64,000 nt of DNA from Chitinilyticum aquatile DSM 21506 (lineage in GTDB: Bacteria; Pseudomonadota; Gammaproteobacteria; Burkholderiales; Chitinibacteraceae), in the NCBI RefSeq assembly GCF_000430805.1, contig NZ_AUMS01000001.1, positions 434,001-498,000 of the forward strand, written 5' to 3'. The notes under the pieces are model-generated. The model was not told the DNA's origin. It searched no databases and saw only the letters and a list, made by a program, of their open reading frames with translations. The position numbers were made by a program, and so were the translations under genes. Shown here piece by piece: positions 47,936 to 57,746 of the stretch (position 1 is the stretch's first letter; each line of letters starts with the position of its first letter).

Positions 47936-49150
47936 TCAGGCAAACAGGCGCAGCGCCGCCATCGACCCCGGCGCAATGCCACGATCATCCATGCGGGCGT
48001 AAATCCCGGCCAGCTGCTTGCGGATGCTGGCGATGCTGCTTGGCGTCAGTGGCTTGCCATTGTCATCGACCAGATTTCCGGCCACCGACCCGGCCAGGTT
48101 CTGCGCGAATTCGCTCAGGTAATCGAATACCGCCAGACCGCCCGCTACTCGCGGCACGTCAAACAGCAGGGTCAGCGCCTCAGACGTCTTGCCGAACGGG
48201 GTCTGGTCCTGGTTGGTCAGCGTGAACAGGGTCTTGCCGGAATCACTGCGGTAATGGAAGGCGCCATCGGGGCCGCGCACCAGGCCGGCCTGCTCGGCCA
48301 GCACCCGCACCTTTTCCATCGGGAAGGGGCGATCAATCGCCAGCACGTTCAGTCCGATCAGCACATCGACACTGGCACAGAATTCGTCAAGATCCTGGGC
48401 GGCGGCGAGCTTGGCGCTGCGCTGCGGGTAGCTGACACTGGCCTCGATGCTGTCGGCGAACTGCTGCACGCCCATGGTAAAGGCATTGAGCTGCTCGGAA
48501 GTCACCGGCCCCTGCCGGTCGGCCAGCTGCAGACCGACACGCAGTTCGGTAAAGCGGCTGCGACTGGTGGATTGCACCGCTTCCCAATGATCCTGCAGCG
48601 TGCGGCCAATCACCTGCACGCGCTTCGCTGCCGGGAATGGCGGTACCTCACCGGCGCTCACCGGCTCACCGGCATGGATTTCGGCGATGAAATCCAGCGC
48701 CGGATCAAGCAGGCTGCCTGCCAGTGCTTCAGCAGGAGCATCCTCTTCCTCTGCCACCGGAGCTGATGCCGGCGTCGCGGCCGGGGCTACCGGGCGAACC
48801 ACCGGTTCGGCCGGAACATAGGCAGGTGCAACCGGCTCTGGCTGTGGCGCAGCACGGCCGGCCAGACCGACCGGCAGCGGCGGAATATCGTCTTCTCCGA
48901 CGATGGGCTCGGGCACATCGTCAACCAGCGCAGGACGCAGGCGCGGTTCGTCGACCATTGGCTCGACACGCAGACTTTCGCCCTGGCGCACCATATTCCG
49001 CGGTGTATCCATCAGCACGTCGGGCTGATTGCGCGCAAAAGCCTGACCGGCTTCGCGACGATAGCGGTATTCCTGCCACCAGTTGAAGGCATAGACAGCG
49101 GCGACGATAACGCCACCGACAATCAGTGATCCCAGTTGTAAGTCGGTCAT
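47936..49150 (-). CDS. zipA: Cell division protein ZipA
   Basis: The 404-residue protein has an N-terminal membrane anchor (about 4-24, LGSLIVGGVIVAAVYAFNWW), a Pro/Ala/Glu-rich linker (about 60-170), and a C-terminal FtsZ-binding domain ending GSMAALRLFA. ZipA tethers FtsZ to the membrane. It is placed between smc and ligA, the expected betaproteobacterial position. Domain conservation is weak, so context adds weight. Confidence 0.86.
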   Translation of the reverse strand: MTDLQLGSLIVGGVIVAAVYAFNWWQEYRYRREAGQAFARNQPDVLMDTPRNMVRQGESLRVEPMVDEPRLRPALVDDVPEPIVGEDDIPPLPVGLAGRAAPQPEPVAPAYVPAEPVVRPVAPAATPASAPVAEEEDAPAEALAGSLLDPALDFIAEIHAGEPVSAGEVPPFPAAKRVQVIGRTLQDHWEAVQSTSRSRFTELRVGLQLADRQGPVTSEQLNAFTMGVQQFADSIEASVSYPQRSAKLAAAQDLDEFCASVDVLIGLNVLAIDRPFPMEKVRVLAEQAGLVRGPDGAFHYRSDSGKTLFTLTNQDQTPFGKTSEALTLLFDVPRVAGGLAVFDYLSEFAQNLAGSVAGNLVDDNGKPLTPSSIASIRKQLAGIYARMDDRGIAPGSMAALRLFA

Positions 49151-49268
49151 ATCAGATCAGACAGTATCAGCATGTGATTCTTCGCAGCCGGCATCGCCGG
49201 CTACGCGTTTTCATCCATTGTGCGGCGCTTTTGCGCTCTGCATTTATCCATTGCACCCAGTGCAACGC

Positions 49269-52200
49269 TCAGGCCGGAGCCGCTTCGCGCATCGACAGGG
49301 CAGCGGCAATATCCACCGCCACCACGCGCGACACGCCCTGCTCCTGCATGGTCACTCCCACCAGCTGCTCCGCCATTTCCATCGTCAGCCGGTTATGGCT
49401 GATATACAGAAACTGTGTGCGTTCGGCCATTTTCTTGACCAGATCGCAAAAGCGCAAGGTGTTGGCATCATCCAGCGGCGCATCCACCTCGTCCAGCAGG
49501 CAGAAAGGCGCCGGGTTCAGCCGGAACAGCGAGAATACCAGACTTAGCGCCGTAAGTGCTTTCTCGCCCCCGGAAAGCAGGTGAATCGTCGCGTTCTTCT
49601 TGCCCGGAGGCTGGGCCATGATCTGCAGGCCGGCATCGAGGATTTCCTCACCCGTCAGCACGAGTTCCGCATGGCCACCACCGAAGAGCAGCGGAAAAAG
49701 CTCCTGCAGATTGCCGTTCACCGCGTCATAGGTACTTTGCAGCAGGGCGCGCGTTTCGCGGTCGATGCGGCGGATCGCATTTTCCAGCGTATCCATCGCG
49801 GCAAAGAGATCCTCGCTCTGCGCCTGCAGATAGCCTTGCCGTTCGCGCGAAGCCTCCAGCTCTTCCAGCGCAGCCAGATTCACCGCGCCCAGCGCATTCA
49901 CCGCCTGCGAGAGCTTGCCGATTTCCGATACCAGCCCGGAAACCTTCATCCCGGGTTCGAGTTTCTGCTGCAGCGCCGCCTCATCGGCGGCGGCCTCTGC
50001 CAGCTCCAGCGCAAAGCGCTCGAGCGCAAGGCGCGCTTCCTGCTCGGCCAGCCGCGCCGCACTCACGGCTTCGCGCGCCGGCTCGAGCGTTGTCTCGATC
50101 AGCTGCTTGCCCGCCTCTTCGTCGCGCAGTTGCTGCGTGATGCCGTTGAGGACATCGCGTGCGGCCGCCAGCGCCCTTTCCTTGTCCGTGCGAACATTGA
50201 CGGCTTCCTGGAAGCCGACGTCGAAATCACCCTCGTCGATGCCTGCCAGCTCTTCCAGCAGCATGCCAAGGCGCTCTTCCTGCGCTTCGCGCTGCTGCAC
50301 CAGATCCTCGTGCCGGCGCGCCAGATCGGCGAGCCGCTGTGTCGCGCTCTGCACAGCAAAACGCGCTTCCTGCGCGCGGCGATCCACTTCGCGCAGGCGG
50401 CTGCGCAAGAGTGTCAGCGCAGTTTCCGCCTCGACGCGGTCCAGCTTCAGCGTCTCAAGCTCATCATCCAGCGGTGCCAGCGCGGCCTCCTGGATCACGG
50501 CTTCGGTTTCGCAGTCGCGCAGCGCAGCCTCCTCGGCATCAAGCTGCTGCCGCAGGTGTTTCAGCTCGTCCTGCAACGCCTGCAGGCGGCTCTGTGACTG
50601 CACGCGGGCTTCTTCGCGGCGTGCGTGTTCCCGTTCCAGCTGCCCGAGCTGCTGCCGCTCGACCTGCTCCTGCTGCCGCAGGGTGCGCAGTTGCGCCTCC
50701 GCCTCTTCGCTGGCGGCAACGCTTTGCGCCAGTTCAATCGCCGCCTGCCGCAGGGTTTCTTCACCGGCGGCCAGCCGCTCCTGCAGCGCCAGCAATTCCT
50801 GCTGCCGCGCAAGTACACCGCTATCGCCAGTCGTGCCGGCATGGAAATGAACGGCATTGCGGTCGAGCAGATGCCCGTCCGCCGTCACCAGCAGCTGCCG
50901 GGCTGACAGTTGCGGTTGCAATGCCTTTGCCGCAGCCCAGTCACTGACCACGAAGACACCAGCCAGCCAGTCATCGAGCGCGGACTCCAGACGAGAATCA
51001 CGACACTGCACCAGCGGCTGCAAAGGCTGCGCGCCGGCCAGCCCGGCGACGCGGATGTACTCGCCATGGGAGGCAGGATGGATGAGCATCAGCGAATCAT
51101 CAGGAGGTATATCGGTGAAGCCCTTTCCAATAATTGCCTGCAGACGCATACCCAGCACCGCTTCCAGAGCCTGTTCCCAGCCGGTGGCAACATCCAGCAG
51201 TTCGAACAGACGCGCGCCATCCTGCAAGCCATGCTGCTGCAGCCAGCCTGCCAGCGCATCCGCGTCACGGCGCTGCTGCATGCCGGCCAGGGCATCATGG
51301 CGAGCCTGCATCTGTGCGACGTCCAGCCTGCAGGCGTCGTGCTGCTGACGGCTCTGCTGCGCTCGGCCACGTGCAGCCTGCACTGCCGCCTCGGCATCCG
51401 CCAGCGCCAGCACGCGCTCTTCAAGTGCGAGGCGGCGTTCTTCGAGCTGCAGGAGGGCCTCGTCATCCGTATCGGGCGAGGCAAAGCGTGCGGATTCAGT
51501 CATCAGCCGCGTAAGGCGATCGCGCAGCGCATCCCGTGCACGGGCATGATTCTGTGCCTGCTGGCGCGCCAGCTGGGCTGCTGCGCGCGCCTGGGCATGC
51601 CGCTCGCGCAGTTGCTGGTAGCGGCCATCAATGTCCTGCTGGGCGGCCTCCTGCTCGGGCAGACGCAGATATTCTTCTTCGGCGGCCAGTGCCGCCTCTT
51701 CGGCCTGCAGCGCTGCCTCTTCGCTGCGCGACTCCCATTCTTCCTGCTCGGCCTGCAACTGGCGCAGCGTATCGTCCAGCCGCGCCAGACCGTCGCGCGT
51801 TTGCTGGCATTCTCCGGTCAGGCGCTGGCGATTCTGGCGCAGATGCTGCAGCTGCTGTTCCAGGCGCGCGACCGCAGCATTCGCATCATAAAGATGCGCC
51901 TGCGCATGGTGGACGTCATCACTGGCGGTGAAGTGACTTTCGCGCAGGCTTTCAATAGTGGCTTCACGGGCACGCAGGGCGGCAAGCTGGCCTTCCAGTG
52001 CGGTCAGGGCGGTTTCGATGGCCTGTCGGGCGGCCTCCGCTTCACGGGCGGCGTCGAGCTTTCTGAGCAGCGCCAGCAGATTCTGCTTTTCGACGATGGT
52101 TTCGCGCAGATTCTGGTAACGGCTGGCGACTTCGGCCTGGGCGGCGAGTTTTTCCAGCTGGCGTTCGAGCTCCTGGCGGATGTCCTCGACGCGCGCCAGA

Positions 52201-52769
52201 TTGTCGCGGGTGTCGGCGAGGCGGGATTCGGTCTCGCGGCGGCGCTCCTTGTATTTGGAAACGCCAGCAGCCTCTTCGAGAAAATGCCGCAATTCTTCGG
52301 GGCTGGCCTCGATGATGCGGTTGATCATCCCCTGGCCGATGATGGCGTAGCCGCCCTTGCCCACACCGGTGCCGAGAAACAGGTCGGTGATATCGCGGCG
52401 GCGCACGGTCTGGTTATTGATGTAGTAGCTGGAATCGCCCTGGCGCGTAAGCACGCGCTTGATGCTTATCTCTGAAAACTGGCCCCACTGGCTCTGGATC
52501 AGGCCGGCGGAATTGTCGAACACCAGCTCGACCGACGCCCGGCTGACCGCCTTGCGCGTGGTCGAACCGTTGAAAATCACGTCCATCATCGATTCGCCGC
52601 GCAGCTGCTTGGCACTCGACTCACCCAGCACCCAGCGCACGGCATCGATCACGTTCGATTTGCCGCAGCCATTCGGACCGCACACAGCCACCAGCTGACC
52701 CGGCACGGCAATGCTCGTGGGATCGACAAAGGACTTGAAACCGGCCAGCTTGATGTGGGAAAGGCGCAC
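49269..52769 (-). CDS. smc: Chromosome partition protein SMC
   Basis: The 1166-residue condensin ATPase: Walker A GPNGCGKS (31-38), long coiled coils rich in Gln/Glu/Ala/Arg, hinge about 505-630, signature LLSGGEKAL (about 1065) and Walker B LLDEVDAPLDDAN (about 1090). It compacts and helps segregate chromosomes. The start taken is GTG at 52769 (VRLSHIKLAGFKSF), the usual SMC N-terminus; an ATG at 52814 adds 15 unsupported residues. No scpA/scpB genes are in the window. Confidence 0.94.
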   Translation of the reverse strand: MRLSHIKLAGFKSFVDPTSIAVPGQLVAVCGPNGCGKSNVIDAVRWVLGESSAKQLRGESMMDVIFNGSTTRKAVSRASVELVFDNSAGLIQSQWGQFSEISIKRVLTRQGDSSYYINNQTVRRRDITDLFLGTGVGKGGYAIIGQGMINRIIEASPEELRHFLEEAAGVSKYKERRRETESRLADTRDNLARVEDIRQELERQLEKLAAQAEVASRYQNLRETIVEKQNLLALLRKLDAAREAEAARQAIETALTALEGQLAALRAREATIESLRESHFTASDDVHHAQAHLYDANAAVARLEQQLQHLRQNRQRLTGECQQTRDGLARLDDTLRQLQAEQEEWESRSEEAALQAEEAALAAEEEYLRLPEQEAAQQDIDGRYQQLRERHAQARAAAQLARQQAQNHARARDALRDRLTRLMTESARFASPDTDDEALLQLEERRLALEERVLALADAEAAVQAARGRAQQSRQQHDACRLDVAQMQARHDALAGMQQRRDADALAGWLQQHGLQDGARLFELLDVATGWEQALEAVLGMRLQAIIGKGFTDIPPDDSLMLIHPASHGEYIRVAGLAGAQPLQPLVQCRDSRLESALDDWLAGVFVVSDWAAAKALQPQLSARQLLVTADGHLLDRNAVHFHAGTTGDSGVLARQQELLALQERLAAGEETLRQAAIELAQSVAASEEAEAQLRTLRQQEQVERQQLGQLEREHARREEARVQSQSRLQALQDELKHLRQQLDAEEAALRDCETEAVIQEAALAPLDDELETLKLDRVEAETALTLLRSRLREVDRRAQEARFAVQSATQRLADLARRHEDLVQQREAQEERLGMLLEELAGIDEGDFDVGFQEAVNVRTDKERALAAARDVLNGITQQLRDEEAGKQLIETTLEPAREAVSAARLAEQEARLALERFALELAEAAADEAALQQKLEPGMKVSGLVSEIGKLSQAVNALGAVNLAALEELEASRERQGYLQAQSEDLFAAMDTLENAIRRIDRETRALLQSTYDAVNGNLQELFPLLFGGGHAELVLTGEEILDAGLQIMAQPPGKKNATIHLLSGGEKALTALSLVFSLFRLNPAPFCLLDEVDAPLDDANTLRFCDLVKKMAERTQFLYISHNRLTMEMAEQLVGVTMQEQGVSRVVAVDIAAALSMREAAPA

Positions 52770-52854
52770 GGCGACTCGGGGAAAAGGCGGTGCGCCGATT
52801 GTACCGAAGAGCAAGCCTGGCCGGCAGCATTATCCGGCCAGTTGTCGCGGCCTC

Positions 52855-53415
52855 TTACTTCTCGATGCGGGTAAGCTTGTTGCCCTGCAGGCCCAGCCCC
52901 GCCATCAGCCCCTTCTGGCTGAAGATGAAGGCGTAGATGTCATCCTTCATCGTGGTGGTGGTTTTTTGCCTGGCCATGCCTTCATCGACCAGCACCACGC
53001 TCGGTCCCACGCCGACTTCGAATCCTTGGGCAGCATCCAGCGCCTGCAGCGCCGTTTCATTCATGAAAAACATGGCGTAGCCATATTTCTGCACGCCAAT
53101 CTGCATGCCGTATGACGCGCCGGCCGTGCTGTAGTACGCACTGGCCTTGCCATTGCGCCACAGCACACCTTCACCGTATTGCCCGCCAACCATCACGCCG
53201 CCCTTCTTGACCGCAGGAAAAACCAGCACGGCAACCGCCTGCGCATTCAGCGACTTGGCGGCCGGCGTCGTCGCCAGCAGCGTCTGCAGCGCAGCCTTCG
53301 AGGTTTTCTCCAGCTCGGCCTTGCTCGGGCCGGCCGCATGGGCGGCAAGCGGGAAGAGGCCAAGCACAAACAGCAGCACGCCAAAGCGCGCAAATCGCAG
53401 CAGAACGTCCGACAT
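52855..53415 (-). CDS. SYLF/YSC84 domain secreted protein
   Basis: The 186-residue protein has a signal peptide (about 1-27, cleaved after AHA) and a single SYLF (Ysc84) domain: VAVLVFPAVKKGGVMVGGQYGEGVL, YGMQIGVQKYGYAMFFMNE (given in parts). SYLF domains bind lipids in eukaryotes; bacterial function is unknown. ATG at 53415 gives the signal peptide; the frame is open further upstream without support. A single gene between smc and dps. Confidence 0.85.
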   Translation of the reverse strand: MSDVLLRFARFGVLLFVLGLFPLAAHAAGPSKAELEKTSKAALQTLLATTPAAKSLNAQAVAVLVFPAVKKGGVMVGGQYGEGVLWRNGKASAYYSTAGASYGMQIGVQKYGYAMFFMNETALQALDAAQGFEVGVGPSVVLVDEGMARQKTTTTMKDDIYAFIFSQKGLMAGLGLQGNKLTRIEK

Positions 53416-53504
53416 GACAGCTCCTTCACTCAACGGTAAACGGATGCTGTTGAGTATAGACCTGCAATGCCGGCAGAACGCGCTGTTTTTCTCCTGCCTG
53501 CCGC

Positions 53505-53993
53505 TTATTCTTCGAGCAGGCTGCGCAGCATCCACGCGGTTTTCTCGTGGATTTCCAGCCGCTGCGTCAGGATGTCCGCCGTTGGCTGGTCATTGGCAGC
53601 ATCCACCAGCGGGAACAGGCTGCGGGCGGTGCGGGCAGTGGCTTCCTGCGCGGCAACCAGATGGCGGATCATCTCGTTCGCTTTCGGCACACCTTCCACT
53701 TCTTTGATCGAGGCGAGCTGCACGAATTCACGATAGGTGCCGGGAGCAGGCTCACCCAGCGCGCGGATGCGCTCGGCAATCACATCGAGCGCATTCCATT
53801 GTTCGGTGTACTGGGTCATGAACATGTTGTGCAGACTGTTGAACTGCGGGCCGGTGACATTCCAGTGGAAATTGTGCGTCATTAGGTACAGGGTATAGCT
53901 GTCGGCCAGCAGCTTTGCCAGACCAGCAGCAATCGCCTTGCGGTCTTTGTCGCTGATACCGATGTCGATGCGCGGTGATTTCTGTTTTGCCAT
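53505..53993 (-). CDS. dps: Dps family ferritin-like DNA-protection protein
   Basis: The 162-residue protein stores iron as a dodecamer and protects DNA from peroxide. The ferroxidase residues are visible: His in [11 protein letters not shown] and the downstream [18 protein letters not shown] with Asp and Glu ligands. N-terminus [14 protein letters not shown] is short and basic. ATG at 53993 follows AAGGAGATCC. AT-rich upstream DNA (about 54.0-54.1 kb) probably holds its promoter; no OxyR site was identified. Confidence 0.92.
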   Translation of the reverse strand: MAKQKSPRIDIGISDKDRKAIAAGLAKLLADSYTLYLMTHNFHWNVTGPQFNSLHNMFMTQYTEQWNALDVIAERIRALGEPAPGTYREFVQLASIKEVEGVPKANEMIRHLVAAQEATARTARSLFPLVDAANDQPTADILTQRLEIHEKTAWMLRSLLEE

Positions 53994-54198
53994 GATGGAT
54001 CTCCTTCCGTGAAATGGATTGCGGATGCCGGCAAGCACCGTTGATTGATCATAAATCTATCAAACACCACAATCCAATAGATGTTAATAATTACCGCATA
54101 TTGGCATGACTATCAGCGCATTACTCCCCGGATGAAGCAAATCCAACAGCCCGGATGAATTGCTTTGCGCCAGCCCGGTGCTTGGGCATCATCCTCTC

Positions 54199-55533
54199 AT
54201 GCCCCCTGCCCGCCTGCCCCGCATCGCCCTCATCCTGACCGAGTTCCCGCCCTCGTTTGGCGGCATGCAGACGCATGCACAGCATCTGGCACACGCCCTG
54301 CATGCCGACGGCCATGCCTGCATGGTATTCACCTATCGCGCCGACCAGAACGAGCTGCAGGAGAAAGCGGCAAGCTTCGATGCCGCTTCCGGCTATCCGG
54401 TGCGCCGCATCCTCAGCCGCATCGGCTTCTGGCATAACCACCACCTGCTCATGCGCGAGCTGCGGGCTTTCGCTCCCGATCTGGTGTATGCATCGAATGT
54501 GTATTACGGCCTGCTGGCCGAGGAACTCCGCATTCCCGTCATCTGCCGCTCGGTCGGCAATGACGTGCAGCGTCCGTGGATCAGCTACCCCTTCCGTACC
54601 GGCAGCCAGCTGGTCAGTCACCCGAAACTGGAACGATGGCTGCACCGGCTGTATCGCCGCTGCAATACGCCGGAGTGGCTGGAAGCCCTGCTGCGCCAAC
54701 AGCGCCTGCAGCTGATGCAGCGTAGCGCACACGGCAACGCACTGGTACTGGCCAACAGCCACTACACCCGTGACCTGCTGCAGCAGGTCGGACTGGCCAG
54801 TGGCCGCATCCGTGTCCTGCCGGGCGGCGTCGACAGCCGGCGTTTTGCTCGGGCAGCCCCGCCGGATGGCTGGCGCCGGCACCATGGCATTCCGGAGCAG
54901 GCCTTCGTGCTGATGACGGCATGCCGACTCGTTGCCAAGAAAGGCATCGACTTTCTGCTGGCGCAAGTGCCGGCCCTGCGCCGCATCGCGCCCGAGCTGC
55001 ACCTGCTGGTGGTCGGCGACGGGCGCGAACGCAGGCGCTGCGAAACGCTGGTTGCCTCTCTGGGGATCGCGGAGCATGTCACCTTCACCGGTCGCATTGC
55101 ACAGGAAGCGATCCAGCACGCCTACGCCGCCAGTGATCTGTTTGTCCTGGCCAGCCGCATCAGCATCAACCGCGTCAGCGGGCTTGCCGACGCCGAAACC
55201 ATGGGACGGGTGCTGTGCGAGGCCAACGCGGCAGGCTTGCCGCTGCTCGCCAGCCACAGCGCCGGCATTCCCAGCGTGGTGCGGCATGAACACAACGGCC
55301 TGCTGTTCAGGCCTGACGATGCGCAGGATTTTCTGGCCTGCTTCACGCGCATCTACCGCGATACCGCACTGCGCCGGCAGCTGGCAGACGCAGGCCGGCA
55401 ACGGGCCGAGCAGGAATTCGACTGGTCGGTGCTGCTGGCTGCTCACCGCAGAGCCTTTGCCGAGGTTCTGGCGGCACCGGCCCTACTGCAGACTCATCCC
55501 GACAATCCTTCATTTGCACCAAAAACCGGCTAG
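54199..55533 (+). CDS. GT4-family glycosyltransferase
   Basis: The 444-residue retaining GT-B enzyme has EFPPSFGGMQTHAQHLAHAL at the N-terminus, ANSHYTRDLL, LPGGVDSRRF and the nucleotide-sugar region MGRVLCEANAAGLPLLAS with glutamate of the E-x7-E type. It resembles lipopolysaccharide or exopolysaccharide glycosyltransferases. ATG at 54199 is preferred; ATG at 54160 would add 13 poor residues. It is a single gene, so the acceptor is unknown. Confidence 0.85.
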   Translation: MPPARLPRIALILTEFPPSFGGMQTHAQHLAHALHADGHACMVFTYRADQNELQEKAASFDAASGYPVRRILSRIGFWHNHHLLMRELRAFAPDLVYASNVYYGLLAEELRIPVICRSVGNDVQRPWISYPFRTGSQLVSHPKLERWLHRLYRRCNTPEWLEALLRQQRLQLMQRSAHGNALVLANSHYTRDLLQQVGLASGRIRVLPGGVDSRRFARAAPPDGWRRHHGIPEQAFVLMTACRLVAKKGIDFLLAQVPALRRIAPELHLLVVGDGRERRRCETLVASLGIAEHVTFTGRIAQEAIQHAYAASDLFVLASRISINRVSGLADAETMGRVLCEANAAGLPLLASHSAGIPSVVRHEHNGLLFRPDDAQDFLACFTRIYRDTALRRQLADAGRQRAEQEFDWSVLLAAHRRAFAEVLAAPALLQTHPDNPSFAPKTG

Positions 55534-55564
55534 CTGCCAAATATAGCAACAAGAAAACCATGCA

Positions 55565-55615
55565 AGATATATCACCGTAGCCATTATATTTAAATGGATA
55601 CAAGGACATACCCAT
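55565..55615. repeat. Palindromic intergenic element, copy E
   Basis: Left GATATATCACCGTAGCCAT and right ATGGATACAAGGACATACCC are imperfect inverted repeats around TATATTTAA. It is in the gap between the GT4 gene and the DJ-1 gene. Confidence 0.6.
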
Positions 55616-55737
55616 GGCTTCACTCCAAAGTCCGACCGGAACGCCCTTGCTGCCAGCCACCCTCCATGCGGCCAGGACCGGCATGATCGGCTATGATTGC
55701 CGGACACGCACATCCACCGCCCCGCAAGGAGTCCGCC

Positions 55738-56292
55738 ATGCCCGTCGCTCATGTTTACGTCGCCCCCGGTTTTGAAGAAGTCGAACTCGTCACCATCGTC
55801 GACATCCTGCGCCGCGGCGGCGTGGACACAAGAATGGTCGCACTGGGCGACTCACTGCAAGTGATCGGCGCGCACGGCATTGCAATCGCGGCAGACCTCT
55901 CTTTCAGCACGGCAGACAACGCACTGGCCGACGCCATCATCCTGCCCGGCGGCGGCCCGGGCACACAGGCACTGCTCGCCAGCCCCGCCCTGCACGCCCG
56001 TCTGCAGGAACACCAGGCTGCCGGCAAACTGGTCGCCGCCATCTGCGCGGCACCGATGGTGCTGGCCAAGGCCGGCGTGCTTGCCGGGCTGGATGCCTGC
56101 TGCTTCCCGGGCTGCGAGCCGGCCCTGATTGAGGGCAGTGCGGAAGTCTGGAGCTACAACGTGGTCGAAGCCGGCAATGTCATCACCTCGCGCGGACCCG
56201 CCACCGCAGCCAGCTTTGCGCTGACCATCCTGCAGCGCCTGACTGACGCTGCCACCGCACAGCAGGTCGGAAGGGCGATGCTGTATCTGTAA
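55738..56292 (+). CDS. DJ-1/PfpI (YajL-like) family protein
   Basis: A 184-residue DJ-1 superfamily protein with nucleophile Cys103 in AAICAAPMVLA, Glu15 in PGFEEVELVT, and a GGGPGTQAL loop. YajL-like proteins act as redox chaperones or deglycases. AAGGAG precedes the ATG. No operon partner is apparent. Confidence 0.88.
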   Translation: MPVAHVYVAPGFEEVELVTIVDILRRGGVDTRMVALGDSLQVIGAHGIAIAADLSFSTADNALADAIILPGGGPGTQALLASPALHARLQEHQAAGKLVAAICAAPMVLAKAGVLAGLDACCFPGCEPALIEGSAEVWSYNVVEAGNVITSRGPATAASFALTILQRLTDAATAQQVGRAMLYL

Positions 56293-56434
56293 CTGGCCAT
56301 GCCGGCCCCGCACGGCGCAGGCAGAAATTACCCGCCCGCCTGCGCCCCGTCGGGCCAGCGGAATTTAAATGCCAATTTCTGGCGCAATGTCAGGCTAAGC
56401 TTCGAAGATCAGATCACAACAGGGGAGCAACATC

Positions 56435-57229
56435 ATGCGAGCCCTGATCCTCGTTCTTCTCATCCTGCTGGCGCCCTCCGCGCTGGCAGCAGACATCACC
56501 CTGCGGATGATGACCCGCCGCGATGGCCAGCACGAGTACTATCATCGCCTGCTGGCCGACGCCCTGCGCGCGCAGGGGCATACCGTCACACTGCTGGCCA
56601 GCCCCGAGTTACCTGCCACCCGGCGCAACCGCATGCTGGAAACCGGCGAACTGAACGTGCACTGGCTACTGCGCAGCAAGCAGCGGGATGGCATGTATCT
56701 GCAGGTTCCGGTCGACCTGACCAAGGGGCTGATCGGCCAGCGCCTGCTGCTCATCCCCAGGGGTACTGCGGGGCGCTTTGCCGCAGTGAACAATCTGGCC
56801 GATTTTCAGGCCCTGCAGCTGCGTGCCGGGATGGGAAAGGACTGGTTCGATGTCCGCATCTGGCAGGCCAACCAGCTGCCGGTGCTTGAGCAGCCGGGAG
56901 ACTGGCAACTGCTCTACCGGATGGTCAGCACCGCAGACCGGCAGATCAATTACCTGCCACGTGGCGCACTGGAAATTGTCAGCGAGCAGCAGGCACACCC
57001 AGAGCTGGAGATCGAGCCCCGGCTAGTGCTGATCTATGACCGCGACTTTGTGTTTTATGTCAGTCGCACGGACCCGCAGTTGCAAAAGACCATCACCGAA
57101 GCGCTACGCGCGGCAAAAGCAAGCGGGCTGCAGCAGCGGCTGATGGATCAGTACTTCCGTGAACAATTGCAGCCGCTCCAGTTGCCCAAGCGGCTCAGCA
57201 TTCAGCTGACCGTGCCGGATGATCTGTAA
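56435..57229 (+). CDS. Periplasmic solute-binding-protein-like
   Basis: The 264-residue protein has a signal peptide (cleavage near LAADI, about 18) and a fold like family-3 substrate-binding proteins: ELNVHWLLRSKQRDGMYLQ and DRDFVFYVSRTDPQLQKTITEAL. It is a lone gene, without ABC permease genes nearby, so it may be an orphan sensor rather than a transporter part. Confidence 0.65.
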   Translation: MRALILVLLILLAPSALAADITLRMMTRRDGQHEYYHRLLADALRAQGHTVTLLASPELPATRRNRMLETGELNVHWLLRSKQRDGMYLQVPVDLTKGLIGQRLLLIPRGTAGRFAAVNNLADFQALQLRAGMGKDWFDVRIWQANQLPVLEQPGDWQLLYRMVSTADRQINYLPRGALEIVSEQQAHPELEIEPRLVLIYDRDFVFYVSRTDPQLQKTITEALRAAKASGLQQRLMDQYFREQLQPLQLPKRLSIQLTVPDDL

Positions 57230-57282
57230 CCTGCCCGCAACCGCAGCACCGCAGCGCATACCCGGCTGCACGCCTGATACGC

Positions 57283-57621
57283 TCAGCCATCCACGACAGG
57301 CAATTCCGGCAGCCCGTGCCTCGCCCGCGCGCGGTTACAGGCCGAGGCGTAATTGCCGATTTCGGCCAGCGGCGCGAATTCGCGACAGGGTGAGGGGCGT
57401 TCGCTGTAGATGCCGCACCAGACTTTCTCGCCAATCTTGCCGCACAGAGCCAGGCAGCGCGGGCTGGCATAGTCGGTGCCCTTGAGGCGAGCATGCTCGC
57501 GCCCCTCCATGTCGGCCAGACCATCGGGCACGCGCCCACCCTCGCTTTCCAGCTCGGAAGAATGAAAGGTGACGCGAAAGGCGGCGCAGCAGGCGCCGCA
57601 GCTCAGACAGGGATTGTCCAT
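57283..57621 (-). CDS. YkgJ-family cysteine-cluster protein
   Basis: The 112-residue protein has the cysteine pattern CLSCGACC at residues 5-12, then CLALC and later single cysteines (WCGIY, PSPCREF), as in YkgJ/UPF0153 zinc- or iron-sulfur-binding proteins. ATG at 57621 (MDNPCLSCGACC) is the natural start. Divergent from the DUF2863 gene. Confidence 0.85.
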   Translation of the reverse strand: MDNPCLSCGACCAAFRVTFHSSELESEGGRVPDGLADMEGREHARLKGTDYASPRCLALCGKIGEKVWCGIYSERPSPCREFAPLAEIGNYASACNRARARHGLPELPVVDG

Positions 57622-57746
57622 GACCGTGTGCGTGACAATGGGAATGCAGAGGCTTTTACCGTTTTCCTTGCGTCTTGCCAAGCCGGCAACCGGCCCGGGT
57701 GCTAGAATCAGCCTTCCGAGACACACCATCGCTCAAGCGCACGATC

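Noticed and set aside
54039-54110. AT-rich dps upstream region as an FNR or OxyR site
   Set aside because: TTGAT and ATCAA occur but with 9 bp spacing instead of 4, and no OxyR-like spacing was clear.
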